The notes beneath the pieces are model-generated. The model was not told the origin of the DNA, did not search any database, and saw only the letters and a list, made by a program, of their open reading frames with translations. Below are positions 29,955-40,715 of a DNA stretch of 64,000 bases, one piece after another; within the stretch, counting starts at the first letter, position 1, and every line of letters begins with the position of its first letter. Both the position numbers and the translations under genes were made by a program. This DNA comes from Pedobacter schmidteae (GTDB lineage Bacteria > Bacteroidota > Bacteroidia > Sphingobacteriales > Sphingobacteriaceae): the NCBI GenBank assembly GCA_945901155.1, contig CAMDKO010000001.1, forward strand, positions 1 through 64,000, written 5' to 3'.

Positions 29955-31796
29955 ATGGGGTATAAAAGTCTCGCTGAATGTGTTTTTGATCTTGAAAAAA
30001 ATGGACATCTCATCCGGATAAAAGAAGAGGTAGATCCTTATCTCCAGGCAGCTGCGATACATTTGCGTGTTTTTGAAAATGAAGGCCCGGCGATACTTTT
30101 CGAGAATATTAAAGGCAGCAAGTTCCCTGCAGTATCAAACTTGTTTGGAACTTTGGAAAGATCTAAATTTATGTTCAGGGATACTCTTGATGCCATTAAG
30201 ACCCTGGTCGATTTGAAATCTGACCCATTAAAAGCATTAAAAAATCCATTAAAATATGCAGGCGCAGGCATGACTGCATTTTCTGCTTTGCCCTACAAGA
30301 ATAGTCTTTTTTCTCCTGTAAAATTTGGCAAAACAAGTATTTCAGCCTTGCCTCAAATAGTAAACTGGCCAATGGATGGCGGCCCCTTTGTAACAATGCC
30401 TCAGGTTTATACAGAAGATATTGATAAACCTGGCATAATGAATGCAAATTTAGGGATGTACCGTATCCAGCTAGGCGGAAATGAATATATTCAGAATCAA
30501 GAAATAGGTCTTCATTACCAATTACACCGTGGAATTGGTGTTCATCAGACTAAAGCTAATGCAAAAGGTAAAGCATTAAAGGTTAGTATTTTTGTTGGTG
30601 GACCACCAGCACATCCTTTAGCAGCCGTGATGCCTTTACCTGAGGGCTTATCCGAAATGACATTTGCCGGAGCTCTTGGAAACCGTCGCTTCCGATATTT
30701 TTATGATTCAGAAGGGTTCTGTATTTCATCAGATGCTGATTTTGTGATAACAGGTATTGTTGAGCCTGGTCAGAATAAACCTGAGGGGCCATTCGGCGAT
30801 CATTTGGGCTATTATAGTCTTAAACACCTTTTTCCTTTAATGAAGGTTCGCAATGTCTACCATCGTAAAAATGCAATATGGTCGTTTACTGTAGTTGGGC
30901 GACCACCACAGGAGGATACTAGTTTCGGTGCATTGATCCATGATATTACCGGCTCTGCTATTCCAAAAGAAATTCCGGGCCTACATGAAGTTAATGCGGT
31001 TGATGCAGCAGGTGTACATCCATTATTATTTGCTATTGGTAGCGAACGATACACTCCTTATCTTAAGGAAAAAAAACCTCAAGAAATTTTGACTATAGCG
31101 AATCATATTTTAGGTAAAAGTCAGCTTAGTCTTGCTAAATATTTATTTATTTCTAGCAAGGAAGACAACCCTTCCCTTAAAACAAGTGATATTTCGGGTT
31201 TTATTAAACACTTACTAGAACGTATTGATCTAAGTCGTGATCTGCATTTTTATACTAGAACAACTATAGATACCCTTGATTATAGTGGTACTGATATTAA
31301 TTCTGGTTCAAAGCTTGTTATTGCTGCTGCAGGAGATAAAAAACGATCCTTATGGACAGAATTGCCTGATTCCTTTGCTCTGCCAAGGCCATTTGATCAA
31401 TTTAAAATGATTATGCCAGGTATTTTAGCCATTGAAGCGCCTCCATTTTTAAGCTATGAACAGACTGAAACTGAAATACAAATTCTGAATAGTGCATTAG
31501 CTTCTTCAGATTTAGATGGCTTGCCGCTTTTTATCATGTGTGATGATGCAGGTTTTGTAGCCAAAACGATTAATAATTTTGTCTGGGTAAGCTTTACTAG
31601 AAGTAATCCTTCGCATGATATTTATGGCATTAACTCATTTACAGAGCATAAACATTGGGGCTGTAGGGGCCCGCTGATCATCGATGCCCGCATTAAAAAA
31701 CATCATGCTCCTGAACTCATCAAAGATGCACAAGTGGAGAAGAAAGTTGACAGTATGTGTGAAAAGGGCGGTGCTCTATATGGAATAATGCACTGA
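29955..31796 (+). CDS. UbiD family decarboxylase (menaquinone biosynthesis decarboxylase-like)
   Basis: 613 aa UbiD-like sequence including [33 protein letters not shown] and [30 protein letters not shown]. Confidence 0.9.
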   Translation: MGYKSLAECVFDLEKNGHLIRIKEEVDPYLQAAAIHLRVFENEGPAILFENIKGSKFPAVSNLFGTLERSKFMFRDTLDAIKTLVDLKSDPLKALKNPLKYAGAGMTAFSALPYKNSLFSPVKFGKTSISALPQIVNWPMDGGPFVTMPQVYTEDIDKPGIMNANLGMYRIQLGGNEYIQNQEIGLHYQLHRGIGVHQTKANAKGKALKVSIFVGGPPAHPLAAVMPLPEGLSEMTFAGALGNRRFRYFYDSEGFCISSDADFVITGIVEPGQNKPEGPFGDHLGYYSLKHLFPLMKVRNVYHRKNAIWSFTVVGRPPQEDTSFGALIHDITGSAIPKEIPGLHEVNAVDAAGVHPLLFAIGSERYTPYLKEKKPQEILTIANHILGKSQLSLAKYLFISSKEDNPSLKTSDISGFIKHLLERIDLSRDLHFYTRTTIDTLDYSGTDINSGSKLVIAAAGDKKRSLWTELPDSFALPRPFDQFKMIMPGILAIEAPPFLSYEQTETEIQILNSALASSDLDGLPLFIMCDDAGFVAKTINNFVWVSFTRSNPSHDIYGINSFTEHKHWGCRGPLIIDARIKKHHAPELIKDAQVEKKVDSMCEKGGALYGIMH

Positions 31797-31875
31797 GTTT
31801 TATAAAAACATGATAAAAACCTTAAAGGTTTCTCATAATACTTTCTGCCTCTCTACAAAAAAGTTATCTTTACCC

Positions 31876-33426
31876 ATGCAAGAAAAAATCATCATTCTTG
31901 ACTTCGGGTCGCAATACACTCAACTTATTGCACGTAGAGTCAGAGAGCTAAACGTATACTGCGAGATACATCCATTTAATCACCTCCCTGTCCTCAAGGA
32001 CTCCTTCGGAGAGTTTGATAGTTCGGTCAAAGGAATTATCCTTTCTGGAAGCCCTTATTCAGTAAGACAGGAGGATGCTCCTCAGGTTGACATAGAAGAG
32101 CTACAGCAAAAATTTCCTATTCTTGGCGTTTGTTATGGAGCACAATATATAGCTCAAAAATCTGGTGGAGAGGTTAAAGCATCCTCCACACGTGAGTATG
32201 GCAGAGCTTGCCTTGATTTTATTGATCATACACATCCTCTATTTAAAAATATCCCGGAAGGATCTCAAACTTGGATGTCGCATGCAGACACCATTGCCTC
32301 AATACCAGATAATTTTGAGATCATTGCCAGTACTGATTCTGTAAAAGTTGCTGCCTACCATATTAAGAATTCAAAGGTTTATGGCATACAATTCCACCCG
32401 GAAGTAACGCATAGCACAGATGGAAAACAATTACTTCAAAACTTTCTGGTAGATATTTGTGCTTGCAAGCAGGATTGGACTCCTGATGCTTTTATTGAAA
32501 CCACCATTCAGGCCCTCAAAGATAAAATTGGCAATGATAAAGTGATTTTAGGATTGTCTGGGGGTGTAGATTCTTCTGTTGCAGCAGTGCTACTTCATCA
32601 GGCTATTGGTAAAAACCTTCATTGTATTTTTGTTGATAATGGTTTATTGCGTAAAAATGAGTTTGAGCAGGTTCTAGATTCTTACCAGCATATGGGACTT
32701 AATGTTCGCGGGGTAAGGGCTGGTGACCGGTTTTTAAGTCAACTTGCCGGAATTAAGGATCCTGAAACCAAGAGAAAAGCAATTGGAAGGGTATTTATTG
32801 AAGTGTTTGACGATGCTGCTCATGAAGTTCAGGATGTAAAATGGTTAGGTCAGGGTACGATATATCCTGATGTGATTGAATCAGTTTCTGTTAAAGGTCC
32901 ATCAGCTACTATAAAATCACACCATAATGTAGGAGGTTTACCTGACTTTATGAAACTTAAGGTTGTGGAACCTTTAAATACACTATTTAAAGATGAAGTT
33001 AGAAGAGTTGGTAAAACATTAGGTATGGATAGTGCGCTGTTAGGCAGACATCCATTTCCAGGACCAGGCCTAGCAATTCGAATTTTAGATGATATTACCC
33101 CAGAGAAGGTAGCTATTCTTCAGGAAGCCGATGCTATTTATATCAATAACCTTAAATCTTCAGGATGGTATGATAAAGTCTGGCAGGCAGGTGCTATATT
33201 CTTGCCTGTGCAATCTGTTGGGGTTATGGGCGATGAAAGAACCTATGAGCACGTGATCTGTTTAAGGGCTGTAAGTTCTGTGGATGGGATGACTGCAGAT
33301 TGGAGTCATTTGCCATACGATCTTCTTGCTAAGATATCCAATGAAATAATTAATAATGTAAAAGGAATTAACAGAGTTGTGTATGATATTAGTTCCAAAC
33401 CGCCTGCGACTATTGAGTGGGAATAA
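31876..33426 (+). CDS. guaA: GMP synthase (glutamine-hydrolysing)
   Basis: [57 protein letters not shown]; start at ATG 31876 preferred over 31810. Confidence 0.95.
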   Translation: MQEKIIILDFGSQYTQLIARRVRELNVYCEIHPFNHLPVLKDSFGEFDSSVKGIILSGSPYSVRQEDAPQVDIEELQQKFPILGVCYGAQYIAQKSGGEVKASSTREYGRACLDFIDHTHPLFKNIPEGSQTWMSHADTIASIPDNFEIIASTDSVKVAAYHIKNSKVYGIQFHPEVTHSTDGKQLLQNFLVDICACKQDWTPDAFIETTIQALKDKIGNDKVILGLSGGVDSSVAAVLLHQAIGKNLHCIFVDNGLLRKNEFEQVLDSYQHMGLNVRGVRAGDRFLSQLAGIKDPETKRKAIGRVFIEVFDDAAHEVQDVKWLGQGTIYPDVIESVSVKGPSATIKSHHNVGGLPDFMKLKVVEPLNTLFKDEVRRVGKTLGMDSALLGRHPFPGPGLAIRILDDITPEKVAILQEADAIYINNLKSSGWYDKVWQAGAIFLPVQSVGVMGDERTYEHVICLRAVSSVDGMTADWSHLPYDLLAKISNEIINNVKGINRVVYDISSKPPATIEWE

Positions 33427-34624
33427 TTTTGTAATACTATTGAGCATACTGATTTTTTTATCTGCATGCTCAAAAAAGATTACAGCTCCAAAGCCGGTTG
33501 AAATAACTTCGCCAGTAGAAAGAGAGAAACAGAAAGAAATTGTACCTGTAAAAAAGCAAACAAATCATTCAATAGCTCTTTTACTGCCATTTGAATTAAA
33601 TTCCATCAATCTTAAGACTGCTGGACGTAAGGATGTTGCAAAAGCTGATCTGGCGATAGATTTTTATCAGGGTTTTAAGCTTGCTCTCGACTCACTTATC
33701 ATAAACGGTCATCAATTTAATCTTCAGGTATTTGATACACAAAGTCAGGAAACCAGAGTGGTCAACCTGGCTATGGCTAATTCGGTAAGAAGTAACGACT
33801 TGATCATTGGTCCTGTTTTTCCGGATGCAATCAAGACCTTTGCTGATTTTTCGGAATTAGGCCAGACTTTACAGATCTCACCTTTGGCTGCATCGATGCC
33901 GGCTGAATTCAATAATCCAGGACTCGTTACTGTAAATAATACTATTAATCAGCATGGGCAGAAAATAGCTGAATTTATACATCTGAATTATACACCTGAA
34001 TTGGTCAACGTACTATTGATTAATACTCAAAAGACAGAGGATGCAAAGTTTTCTTCCTTTTTCAAGAGCTCTTTGACCAAGATGTCGGGAGGGAAGTTTC
34101 GTATTATTGAAAGGCCCACTGCTATTGCTATTGAAAGCTATTTGGATCCTTCAAAAATTAACCTGGTTATCATTTCATCAGCTGATAGGTTATTTCTTCT
34201 GCCGGTAATAGATAAACTGTATAAACTGGTAAATCAAAGGTATAAGATTGAGTTATTTGGACACCCCAGCTGGATCAAAGCCAGCTATTTAAGTCAAGAA
34301 AAGATGCAGGCTCTTAAATCCCGAATCTCTACTTCATATTTTGTGAATTATAAAGCACAGAATGTTAAAAATTTCATTGCACGCTATCGTGATGAGTATA
34401 GTATTGAGCCCTCAGAGTATTCATTTAAAGGGTTTGATATTGGTTATTATTTTGGAGGATTACTTGAAAAGTATGGAAAAGATTATGCAAATCATCTGGA
34501 GGATAACAATTATCAAGGCCTGCATACTGTTTTTAAGTTTTCTAAAGATCCAAAATTTGGATATATCAATAATGAGCTAATATTGCTCAGGTATACTAAT
34601 TTTGAACTTCAGCCGGTAAAATGA
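33413..34624 (+). CDS. Lipoprotein with type-1 periplasmic-binding fold (ABC substrate-binding/LpoA-like)
   Basis: Lipobox LIFLSAC, then [15 protein letters not shown]...[15 protein letters not shown]; possible TTG start at 33413 (track 33377) overlapping guaA. Confidence 0.72.
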   Translation: MSGNNFVILLSILIFLSACSKKITAPKPVEITSPVEREKQKEIVPVKKQTNHSIALLLPFELNSINLKTAGRKDVAKADLAIDFYQGFKLALDSLIINGHQFNLQVFDTQSQETRVVNLAMANSVRSNDLIIGPVFPDAIKTFADFSELGQTLQISPLAASMPAEFNNPGLVTVNNTINQHGQKIAEFIHLNYTPELVNVLLINTQKTEDAKFSSFFKSSLTKMSGGKFRIIERPTAIAIESYLDPSKINLVIISSADRLFLLPVIDKLYKLVNQRYKIELFGHPSWIKASYLSQEKMQALKSRISTSYFVNYKAQNVKNFIARYRDEYSIEPSEYSFKGFDIGYYFGGLLEKYGKDYANHLEDNNYQGLHTVFKFSKDPKFGYINNELILLRYTNFELQPVK

Positions 34625-35802
34625 GATCAGAACAGCAGCTCAGATCCTTTATTAAGGTTCTCAATACTTACCCTGGAGATAGGCCTATTACTAAATTTCT
34701 GCCAGATTTTTTTAAGAAAAATAAGCAGATGGGCTCAACAGATCGCCGATCAGCATCCAGGTTGTTGTACAATTATTTCAGATTAGGAAGGGCCTTTTCA
34801 GATAAAACAACCGAGCAAAGACTTTTCCTTGCAGAGTTCTTGTGCACTTCGGCACACAATGCTTTTCTTCAACATTTTCGTCCTGATTTGAATGATAAAA
34901 TGGATTTGTCGCTTCATGAAAAGCTGAAGTATGCTGAAGTAAATGAAGGATTGATATTAACCGATGTTTTCCCTTTTACAAGTCACTTGTCTGATGGGAT
35001 TGACGAAAATCAATTTCTTTCCTCTTTGTTTATCCAGCCTGACCTATTTATTCGGGTAAATTCTGCAGCACTGTCCAATGTTTTGAAAATAATCCTTGAA
35101 AGTGGTATTGAATACAAACAAATTGGAGATTTTACCATTGTTTTGCCAAATGGAACCAACCTAGGTTCATTATTTCCAGATTCAAATTATTCTGTTAAAC
35201 CATTTGAAGTTCAGGATCTTTCTTCTCAGCATACCTTGAACTATTTCAAGCCAAAGCGTTATGAACATTGGTGGGATGCCTGTGCAGCTTCAGGTGGTAA
35301 ATCATTGTTATTGTTTTCTGAACAGCCTGATATTAAGCTTGTGGTTTCAGATATCCGAGAAAGTGTATTAGATAATCTGGATGAACGATTTATTGCAGCA
35401 GGGTTACGAAACTTTCAAAAGAAATTAATTGATCTTACAACAAATCCTGATCCTGAACTCCATCATTATGAGTTTGATGGCATCATTTTGGATGCTCCTT
35501 GCAGTGGTTCAGGAACATGGGGAAGAACTCCTGAAATGATTAGTCAGTTTGAAGAATATAAAATCAAGGGATTTCAAAACTTGCAAAAGACTATTGCCGG
35601 AAATACAATTAAGTATCTTAAATCTGGTAAACCTCTGATCTATATAACCTGCTCAGTTTTCAGAGAGGAAAATGAAGATATCGTCAGTTTTCTTCAGTCT
35701 GAACATGGAATGAAGCTAGAAGCTTTAGAATTGATCAATGGCTACAAGAGAAAGGCGGATACCATGTTTGTTGCCCGCTTAATTAAGCCTGATAACCAAT
35801 AA
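34621..35802 (+). CDS. RsmB/NOP family class I SAM-dependent RNA methyltransferase
   Basis: WDACAASGGKSLLL, DAPCSGSGTWGRTPE and ITCSVFREENE motifs. Confidence 0.9.
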   Translation: MRSEQQLRSFIKVLNTYPGDRPITKFLPDFFKKNKQMGSTDRRSASRLLYNYFRLGRAFSDKTTEQRLFLAEFLCTSAHNAFLQHFRPDLNDKMDLSLHEKLKYAEVNEGLILTDVFPFTSHLSDGIDENQFLSSLFIQPDLFIRVNSAALSNVLKIILESGIEYKQIGDFTIVLPNGTNLGSLFPDSNYSVKPFEVQDLSSQHTLNYFKPKRYEHWWDACAASGGKSLLLFSEQPDIKLVVSDIRESVLDNLDERFIAAGLRNFQKKLIDLTTNPDPELHHYEFDGIILDAPCSGSGTWGRTPEMISQFEEYKIKGFQNLQKTIAGNTIKYLKSGKPLIYITCSVFREENEDIVSFLQSEHGMKLEALELINGYKRKADTMFVARLIKPDNQ

Positions 35803-35807
35803 ATCAA

Positions 35808-36377
35808 TTACAAGCCCGTATTATTTCTAAACAGCTTTATGGCAATAGCCAAAAGGATGATTCCGAATGCTTTACGCATGATATTTAAGCCGGTTTTTCC
35901 TAGTATTTTTTCCAGATAGATGGTATTCTTTAATACAATGTATACAAAGATCATATTTAGGATTATTCCTACAATTATATTTTGAGTCGCATATTCCGAT
36001 TTTAAAGATAGGAGGGTGGTTAGTGTTCCTGAACCTGCAATCAAGGGAAATGCAAGCGGAACAATAGACGCACTTTCTGGAGCTTCTTCCTTAAATAAAT
36101 TAATTCCTAATATCATTTCCATTGCAATAATAAAGATTACCACAGAACCGGCAATCGCAAAAGAAGAAATATCAAGCCCGATTATTTTTAGCATTTCTTC
36201 TCCAATAAAGAGAAAAAATATCATGAGCAGTAGTGCTACAATAGATGCTTTTTCTGATTGGATATGCCCAACTTTATTACGCAGAGAGATTACAACTGGA
36301 ATTGAACCCAGAATATCAATGATAGCAAAAAGTATCATTGTAACGGATAGAATCTGGTTATAGTTGAAATTTTCCAT
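35808..36377 (-). CDS. MarC family integral membrane protein
   Basis: MarC-like LFAIIDILGSIPVVISL and PLAFPLIAGSGTLTTLLSL. Confidence 0.88.
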   Translation of the reverse strand: MENFNYNQILSVTMILFAIIDILGSIPVVISLRNKVGHIQSEKASIVALLLMIFFLFIGEEMLKIIGLDISSFAIAGSVVIFIIAMEMILGINLFKEEAPESASIVPLAFPLIAGSGTLTTLLSLKSEYATQNIIVGIILNMIFVYIVLKNTIYLEKILGKTGLNIMRKAFGIILLAIAIKLFRNNTGL

Positions 36378-36424
36378 CCTTGTGATTCTTTATTTTTTTT
36401 AATAGTATGTATCGGAATTTATTT

Positions 36425-36478
36425 CCACTAATTAAAAAAAGGTCTCAGAAATTTCTGAAACCTTTTTTTAATTAGTGG
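36425..36478. terminator. Long near-perfect palindrome, likely terminator
   Basis: CCACTAATTAAAAAAAGGTCTCAGAAATTTCTGAAACCTTTTTTTAATTAGTGG, 26 of 27 positions pair. Confidence 0.75.
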
Positions 36479-36485
36479 ATTTAGA

Positions 36486-37961
36486 CTACTCTCTGTCTTT
36501 TTCAACAATTTTTCCGTCTCTCAGTTCACGAATTTTACTGTGTTTTTTGCCATAGATGAAATAGATAATCACACCAAGTGTCATCCAAATTCCTAGACGG
36601 TACCAGCTTTCTGCCGGTAAAGTGTACATTAAATACACACAAACTATAATTCCCATTACAGGTACAAAAGGCACCCATGGAGTTCTAAATGGTCTGACCA
36701 CATCTGGCAGTGATTTACGTAGAACCATGATTCCGATACATACTAAGGTAAAAGCGAACAATGTGCCGATACTTACCATATGTCCTAAATCTGAAACGGG
36801 CACTAAGCCAGCAAAAAGACTTACAAAAACAAGGAAGAATAAATTAGTTTTCCATGGGGTGCGGAAACTAGGATGAACTGCTGCAAAGAATTTTGGCAAT
36901 AGACCATCTTTAGCCATTGTGAAAAATACACGTGACTGGCCCATAAGCATTACTAGAATAACTGAGGTATATCCGGCAAGGATTGCAATGATTAAAGCAT
37001 CTTGTAAATAGGTATAACCAGTCATAGCAAAAGCTGTAGCTGCAGGTTTTGCATCGCCAGCAAAGTCTTTATAATTAACAAGACCTGTCATTACGTGAGC
37101 AAATAGTACATAAAGAATAGTACAAACAATCAGTGAACCTAATATTCCAATTGGCATGCCTTTTTGAGGATTTTTAGCTTCCTGAGCTGCAGTTGATACC
37201 GCATCAAAACCAATAAAGGCAAAGAATACTACCGCTGCCCCTGTTGAAATACCTGTCCATCCAAAATTTTCAAATTTACCAGTGTTTTCTGGAATATAGG
37301 GTACATAATTGTCGGGATTAATATGACTCCATCCTAAAATGATGAATATTAATACGACTGTTACCTTTAAAATGACCAGGAAGTTATTCATATTCGCAGA
37401 TCCCTGAGTACCACGAATCAATACCAGAGAAAGAACACTGACAATAAAAATGGCTGGTAAATTAATTATACCGCCATTAATTAAGGTTCCATCTCCCAAT
37501 TTCATAGTTTCCCATGGGGATACAATGAATTCATGCGGGAGATTAATATTGTATTTGTGAAGGAGTTCTAACAGGTATCTTGACCAGCTTACAGCTACAG
37601 TAGCAGCTCCTAAAGCATATTCAAGAACTAGGTCCCAACCGATGACCCAGGCCATAAACTCACCCATTGTAGCATAAGAATAGGTGTATGCACTTCCAGC
37701 AACTGGAATCATGGATGCAAATTCTGCATAACAAAGTCCGGCAAATGCACAGGCAAAAGCAGCTAGAGCAAATGAGATGGTAACTGCCGGACCTGCATTC
37801 TCTGCAGCAGCAATTCCTGTGAGCGAAAATAATCCGGCACCAATAATTGCACCTATTCCTAAAGCAACCAGATTTACACTGCTTAACGATCGTTTTAATG
37901 TGCCTTCACCTGTCTCATTTGATTCGAACATTAACTGTTCGATAGATTTTTTGTGGAACAT
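36486..37961 (-). CDS. APC-family amino acid permease
   Basis: GIGAIIGAGLFSLTG and FAFIGFDAVSTAAQEAKNPQKGMP; paralogous to 1-881. Confidence 0.92.
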   Translation of the reverse strand: MFHKKSIEQLMFESNETGEGTLKRSLSSVNLVALGIGAIIGAGLFSLTGIAAAENAGPAVTISFALAAFACAFAGLCYAEFASMIPVAGSAYTYSYATMGEFMAWVIGWDLVLEYALGAATVAVSWSRYLLELLHKYNINLPHEFIVSPWETMKLGDGTLINGGIINLPAIFIVSVLSLVLIRGTQGSANMNNFLVILKVTVVLIFIILGWSHINPDNYVPYIPENTGKFENFGWTGISTGAAVVFFAFIGFDAVSTAAQEAKNPQKGMPIGILGSLIVCTILYVLFAHVMTGLVNYKDFAGDAKPAATAFAMTGYTYLQDALIIAILAGYTSVILVMLMGQSRVFFTMAKDGLLPKFFAAVHPSFRTPWKTNLFFLVFVSLFAGLVPVSDLGHMVSIGTLFAFTLVCIGIMVLRKSLPDVVRPFRTPWVPFVPVMGIIVCVYLMYTLPAESWYRLGIWMTLGVIIYFIYGKKHSKIRELRDGKIVEKDRE

Positions 37962-38127
37962 ACGAATTGGTTTAGTTAATATAGTTTATGTGAAAGTATG
38001 ATTTAAACAGATTTCAAACGTAATTAATTAAAGTGGTATTATGAAACCCGATTGATTGTGCCAATTGGGCAAGGAATACAATTAATTAGTAAGCTTATTA
38101 GCTGAGTAGCTTAGTTATTCAGTTAAC

Positions 38128-38160
38128 ACAAAAGGGAACTCAAATTGAATTCCCTTTTGT
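38128..38160 (-). terminator. Terminator downstream of hppA
   Basis: ACAAAAGGGAA ... TTCCCTTTTGT inverted repeat just past the hppA stop. Confidence 0.8.
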
Positions 38161-38167
38161 ATGTATA

Positions 38168-40438
38168 TTACCTTCTGATTGTATCAGTCTTATTTACAAT
38201 GGTATCGATGGTTGTATTACCAGCCTGATCTTCAGATTTGATCACTTTTATTTCTTTTTGAACTTCAACAGTTACCTTATGACTCAAGCCAGCAGAAATA
38301 TGAGGGGCAATGATCAAGGATACGATTGACATAAGTTTGATTAAAATGTTCATTGAAGGGCCTGATGTATCTTTGAATGGATCTCCAACAGTATCTCCTG
38401 TAACAGAAGCTTTATGTGGTTCAGATTTTTTGTAGTACATCTCACCATCGATCTCAACACCTTTTTCAAAAGATTTTTTTGCATTATCCCATGCACCACC
38501 TGCATTAGACTGAAACATACCCATCAATACACCTGAAACAGTAACACCTGCTAATAGTCCGCCTAAAACCTCAGGTCCAAAAGAAAATCCGATTATGATT
38601 GGAACGATAAGGGCAATTGCACCAGGTAACATCATTTCACGAATGGATGCTTTTGTTGAAATAGCCACACATTTTTCATATTCAGGTTTTGCTTTGTATT
38701 CCATGATTCCGGGAATTTCACGAAACTGTCTGCGCACTTCATTCACCATGTCCATAGCTGCTCTGCCCACTGCAGAGATACAAAGTGCTGAGAAAATAAA
38801 TGGAATCATACCTCCAACAAATAATCCTGCAAGTACGTCTGCTTTATAAATATCAATATGATCTATACCGGCAACACCAACAAATGCAGCAAATAATGCA
38901 AGTGATGTTAATGCAGCAGAAGCAATTGCAAAACCTTTTCCTGTTGCCGCAGTAGTATTACCAACAGCATCCAGGTTATCAGTACGATCTCTAACCTCCG
39001 AAGGCAATCCACTCATCTCGGCTATACCACCTGCGTTATCTGCAATAGGACCAAAAGCGTCGATAGATAATTGCATAGCAGTGGTAGCCATCATTCCTGC
39101 TGCAGCAATTGCTACACCATAAAATCCTGCGAAATAGAAAGATCCGTAAATACCAGCAGCAAGCACCAGGATAGGAGCAACTGTTGATTCCATTCCTACG
39201 GCTAAACCTGAAATGATATTGGTTGCATGACCTGTTGAAGATTGCTTGATTATACTAAGAACTGGACGTTTACCCATTGCTGTGTAATATTCAGTGATTA
39301 GACTCATTAATGTACCTACAACCAGTCCTACAATGATGGAATAAAATACATCCATACTTGTAAAGGCAATTGCTCCTTCTTTTAAGGTGCCACCTACCAT
39401 ATCTCTGCTCATAAACATTTCGCCAGCAGGCAACATCCATTTTACTGCAAAGAAAGAAACAATAGCAGTTAATATAATTGAAGACCAGTTACCCATGTTC
39501 AACGCATTTTGCACACTGTCAGTTTCTTTACTGATTCTTACAAATGTCGTAGCAACAATTGATAATATTAATCCAAGGCCAGCAATTAGCATTGGCAATA
39601 AGATTGGAGCAATTCCTCCAAAATTATCGATAGAAACAATTTCACGACCAAGGATCATGGTTGCTAATATAGTTGCAACATAAGATCCAAATAAATCGGC
39701 ACCCATACCTGCTACGTCACCAACGTTATCACCAACATTATCAGCAATAGTTGCAGGATTTCTTACATCATCTTCTGGGATACCTGCTTCAACTTTACCC
39801 ACAAGATCAGCACCTACATCGGCAGCTTTAGTATAAATACCACCACCAACACGCGCGAACAATGCAATAGACTCTGCACCAAGTGAAAAACCAGCTAAAA
39901 CTTCGAGCGCTTTTTCCATCTCTTTTCCATTCACACTGCCACCCGTATTTACAACATACATATTATAAAATACAATAAATAAGCTTCCAAGCCCTAAAAC
40001 AGCAAGACCAGCAACACCAATTCCCATTACACTCCCACCTGTGAAAGAAACCTGTAGTGCTTTTGCTAAGCTTGTACGTGCAGCCTGAGTAGTACGAACA
40101 TTTGCCTTAGTGGCAATGTTCATTCCTATATAACCTGCAAGGGCTGAGGTAAATGCACCAATAACAAATGAAATTGCAATTACCCAGCTTGAAGTTTCAA
40201 CCAGTGTACCGGAATAAGCTAACAGAATGGCTGCGATTACTGAAAAATATCCAAGTACCTTCCACTCAGCTTTAAGAAAAGCCATAGCTCCATCGGCAAT
40301 ATATCCTGAAAGTCGTTGCATGTTTTCATCACCAGGATCCTGTTTAGTAACCCAGGCTGATTTTATAGCCATAATTACGATGCCAAAAATCCCCATCGCC
40401 GGTATTAAATAAATCAAATTGTTTTGTAAAAACTCCAT
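38168..40438 (-). CDS. hppA: Membrane-bound ion-translocating pyrophosphatase
   Basis: [56 protein letters not shown] and [10 protein letters not shown]. Confidence 0.95.
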   Translation of the reverse strand: MEFLQNNLIYLIPAMGIFGIVIMAIKSAWVTKQDPGDENMQRLSGYIADGAMAFLKAEWKVLGYFSVIAAILLAYSGTLVETSSWVIAISFVIGAFTSALAGYIGMNIATKANVRTTQAARTSLAKALQVSFTGGSVMGIGVAGLAVLGLGSLFIVFYNMYVVNTGGSVNGKEMEKALEVLAGFSLGAESIALFARVGGGIYTKAADVGADLVGKVEAGIPEDDVRNPATIADNVGDNVGDVAGMGADLFGSYVATILATMILGREIVSIDNFGGIAPILLPMLIAGLGLILSIVATTFVRISKETDSVQNALNMGNWSSIILTAIVSFFAVKWMLPAGEMFMSRDMVGGTLKEGAIAFTSMDVFYSIIVGLVVGTLMSLITEYYTAMGKRPVLSIIKQSSTGHATNIISGLAVGMESTVAPILVLAAGIYGSFYFAGFYGVAIAAAGMMATTAMQLSIDAFGPIADNAGGIAEMSGLPSEVRDRTDNLDAVGNTTAATGKGFAIASAALTSLALFAAFVGVAGIDHIDIYKADVLAGLFVGGMIPFIFSALCISAVGRAAMDMVNEVRRQFREIPGIMEYKAKPEYEKCVAISTKASIREMMLPGAIALIVPIIIGFSFGPEVLGGLLAGVTVSGVLMGMFQSNAGGAWDNAKKSFEKGVEIDGEMYYKKSEPHKASVTGDTVGDPFKDTSGPSMNILIKLMSIVSLIIAPHISAGLSHKVTVEVQKEIKVIKSEDQAGNTTIDTIVNKTDTIRR

Positions 40439-40483
40439 GGATAATGCTTTGTTTATATTCGTTATATTTTCTTATACAATCGG

Positions 40484-40491
40484 CAAAAATA
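40484..40491 (-). promoter_or_regulatory. -7 box upstream of hppA
   Basis: Minus-strand TATTTTTG. Confidence 0.45.
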
Positions 40492-40715
40492 GCAGGCTTA
40501 TTCTATTAATCAAACACTGAAATTCATATTCAATCATATTTCTTCATTGTTGGATTCATAGTATCTGATTATGAGTTAGTTATGTAAATTATTTATTTGA
40601 GTTTTTTGTGCTTTTTTTTTAACTAAATAAAGAATAATTGGATTTTGAATAATTTTATTGATTACAGATATTTTTTTAATGTAAGTTTAATTTTAAATCA
40701 AAACTCAATATTAAT

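Noticed and set aside
39387-39683. 98 aa ORF antisense to hppA
   Set aside because: Shadow ORF; hppA is unambiguous on the minus strand
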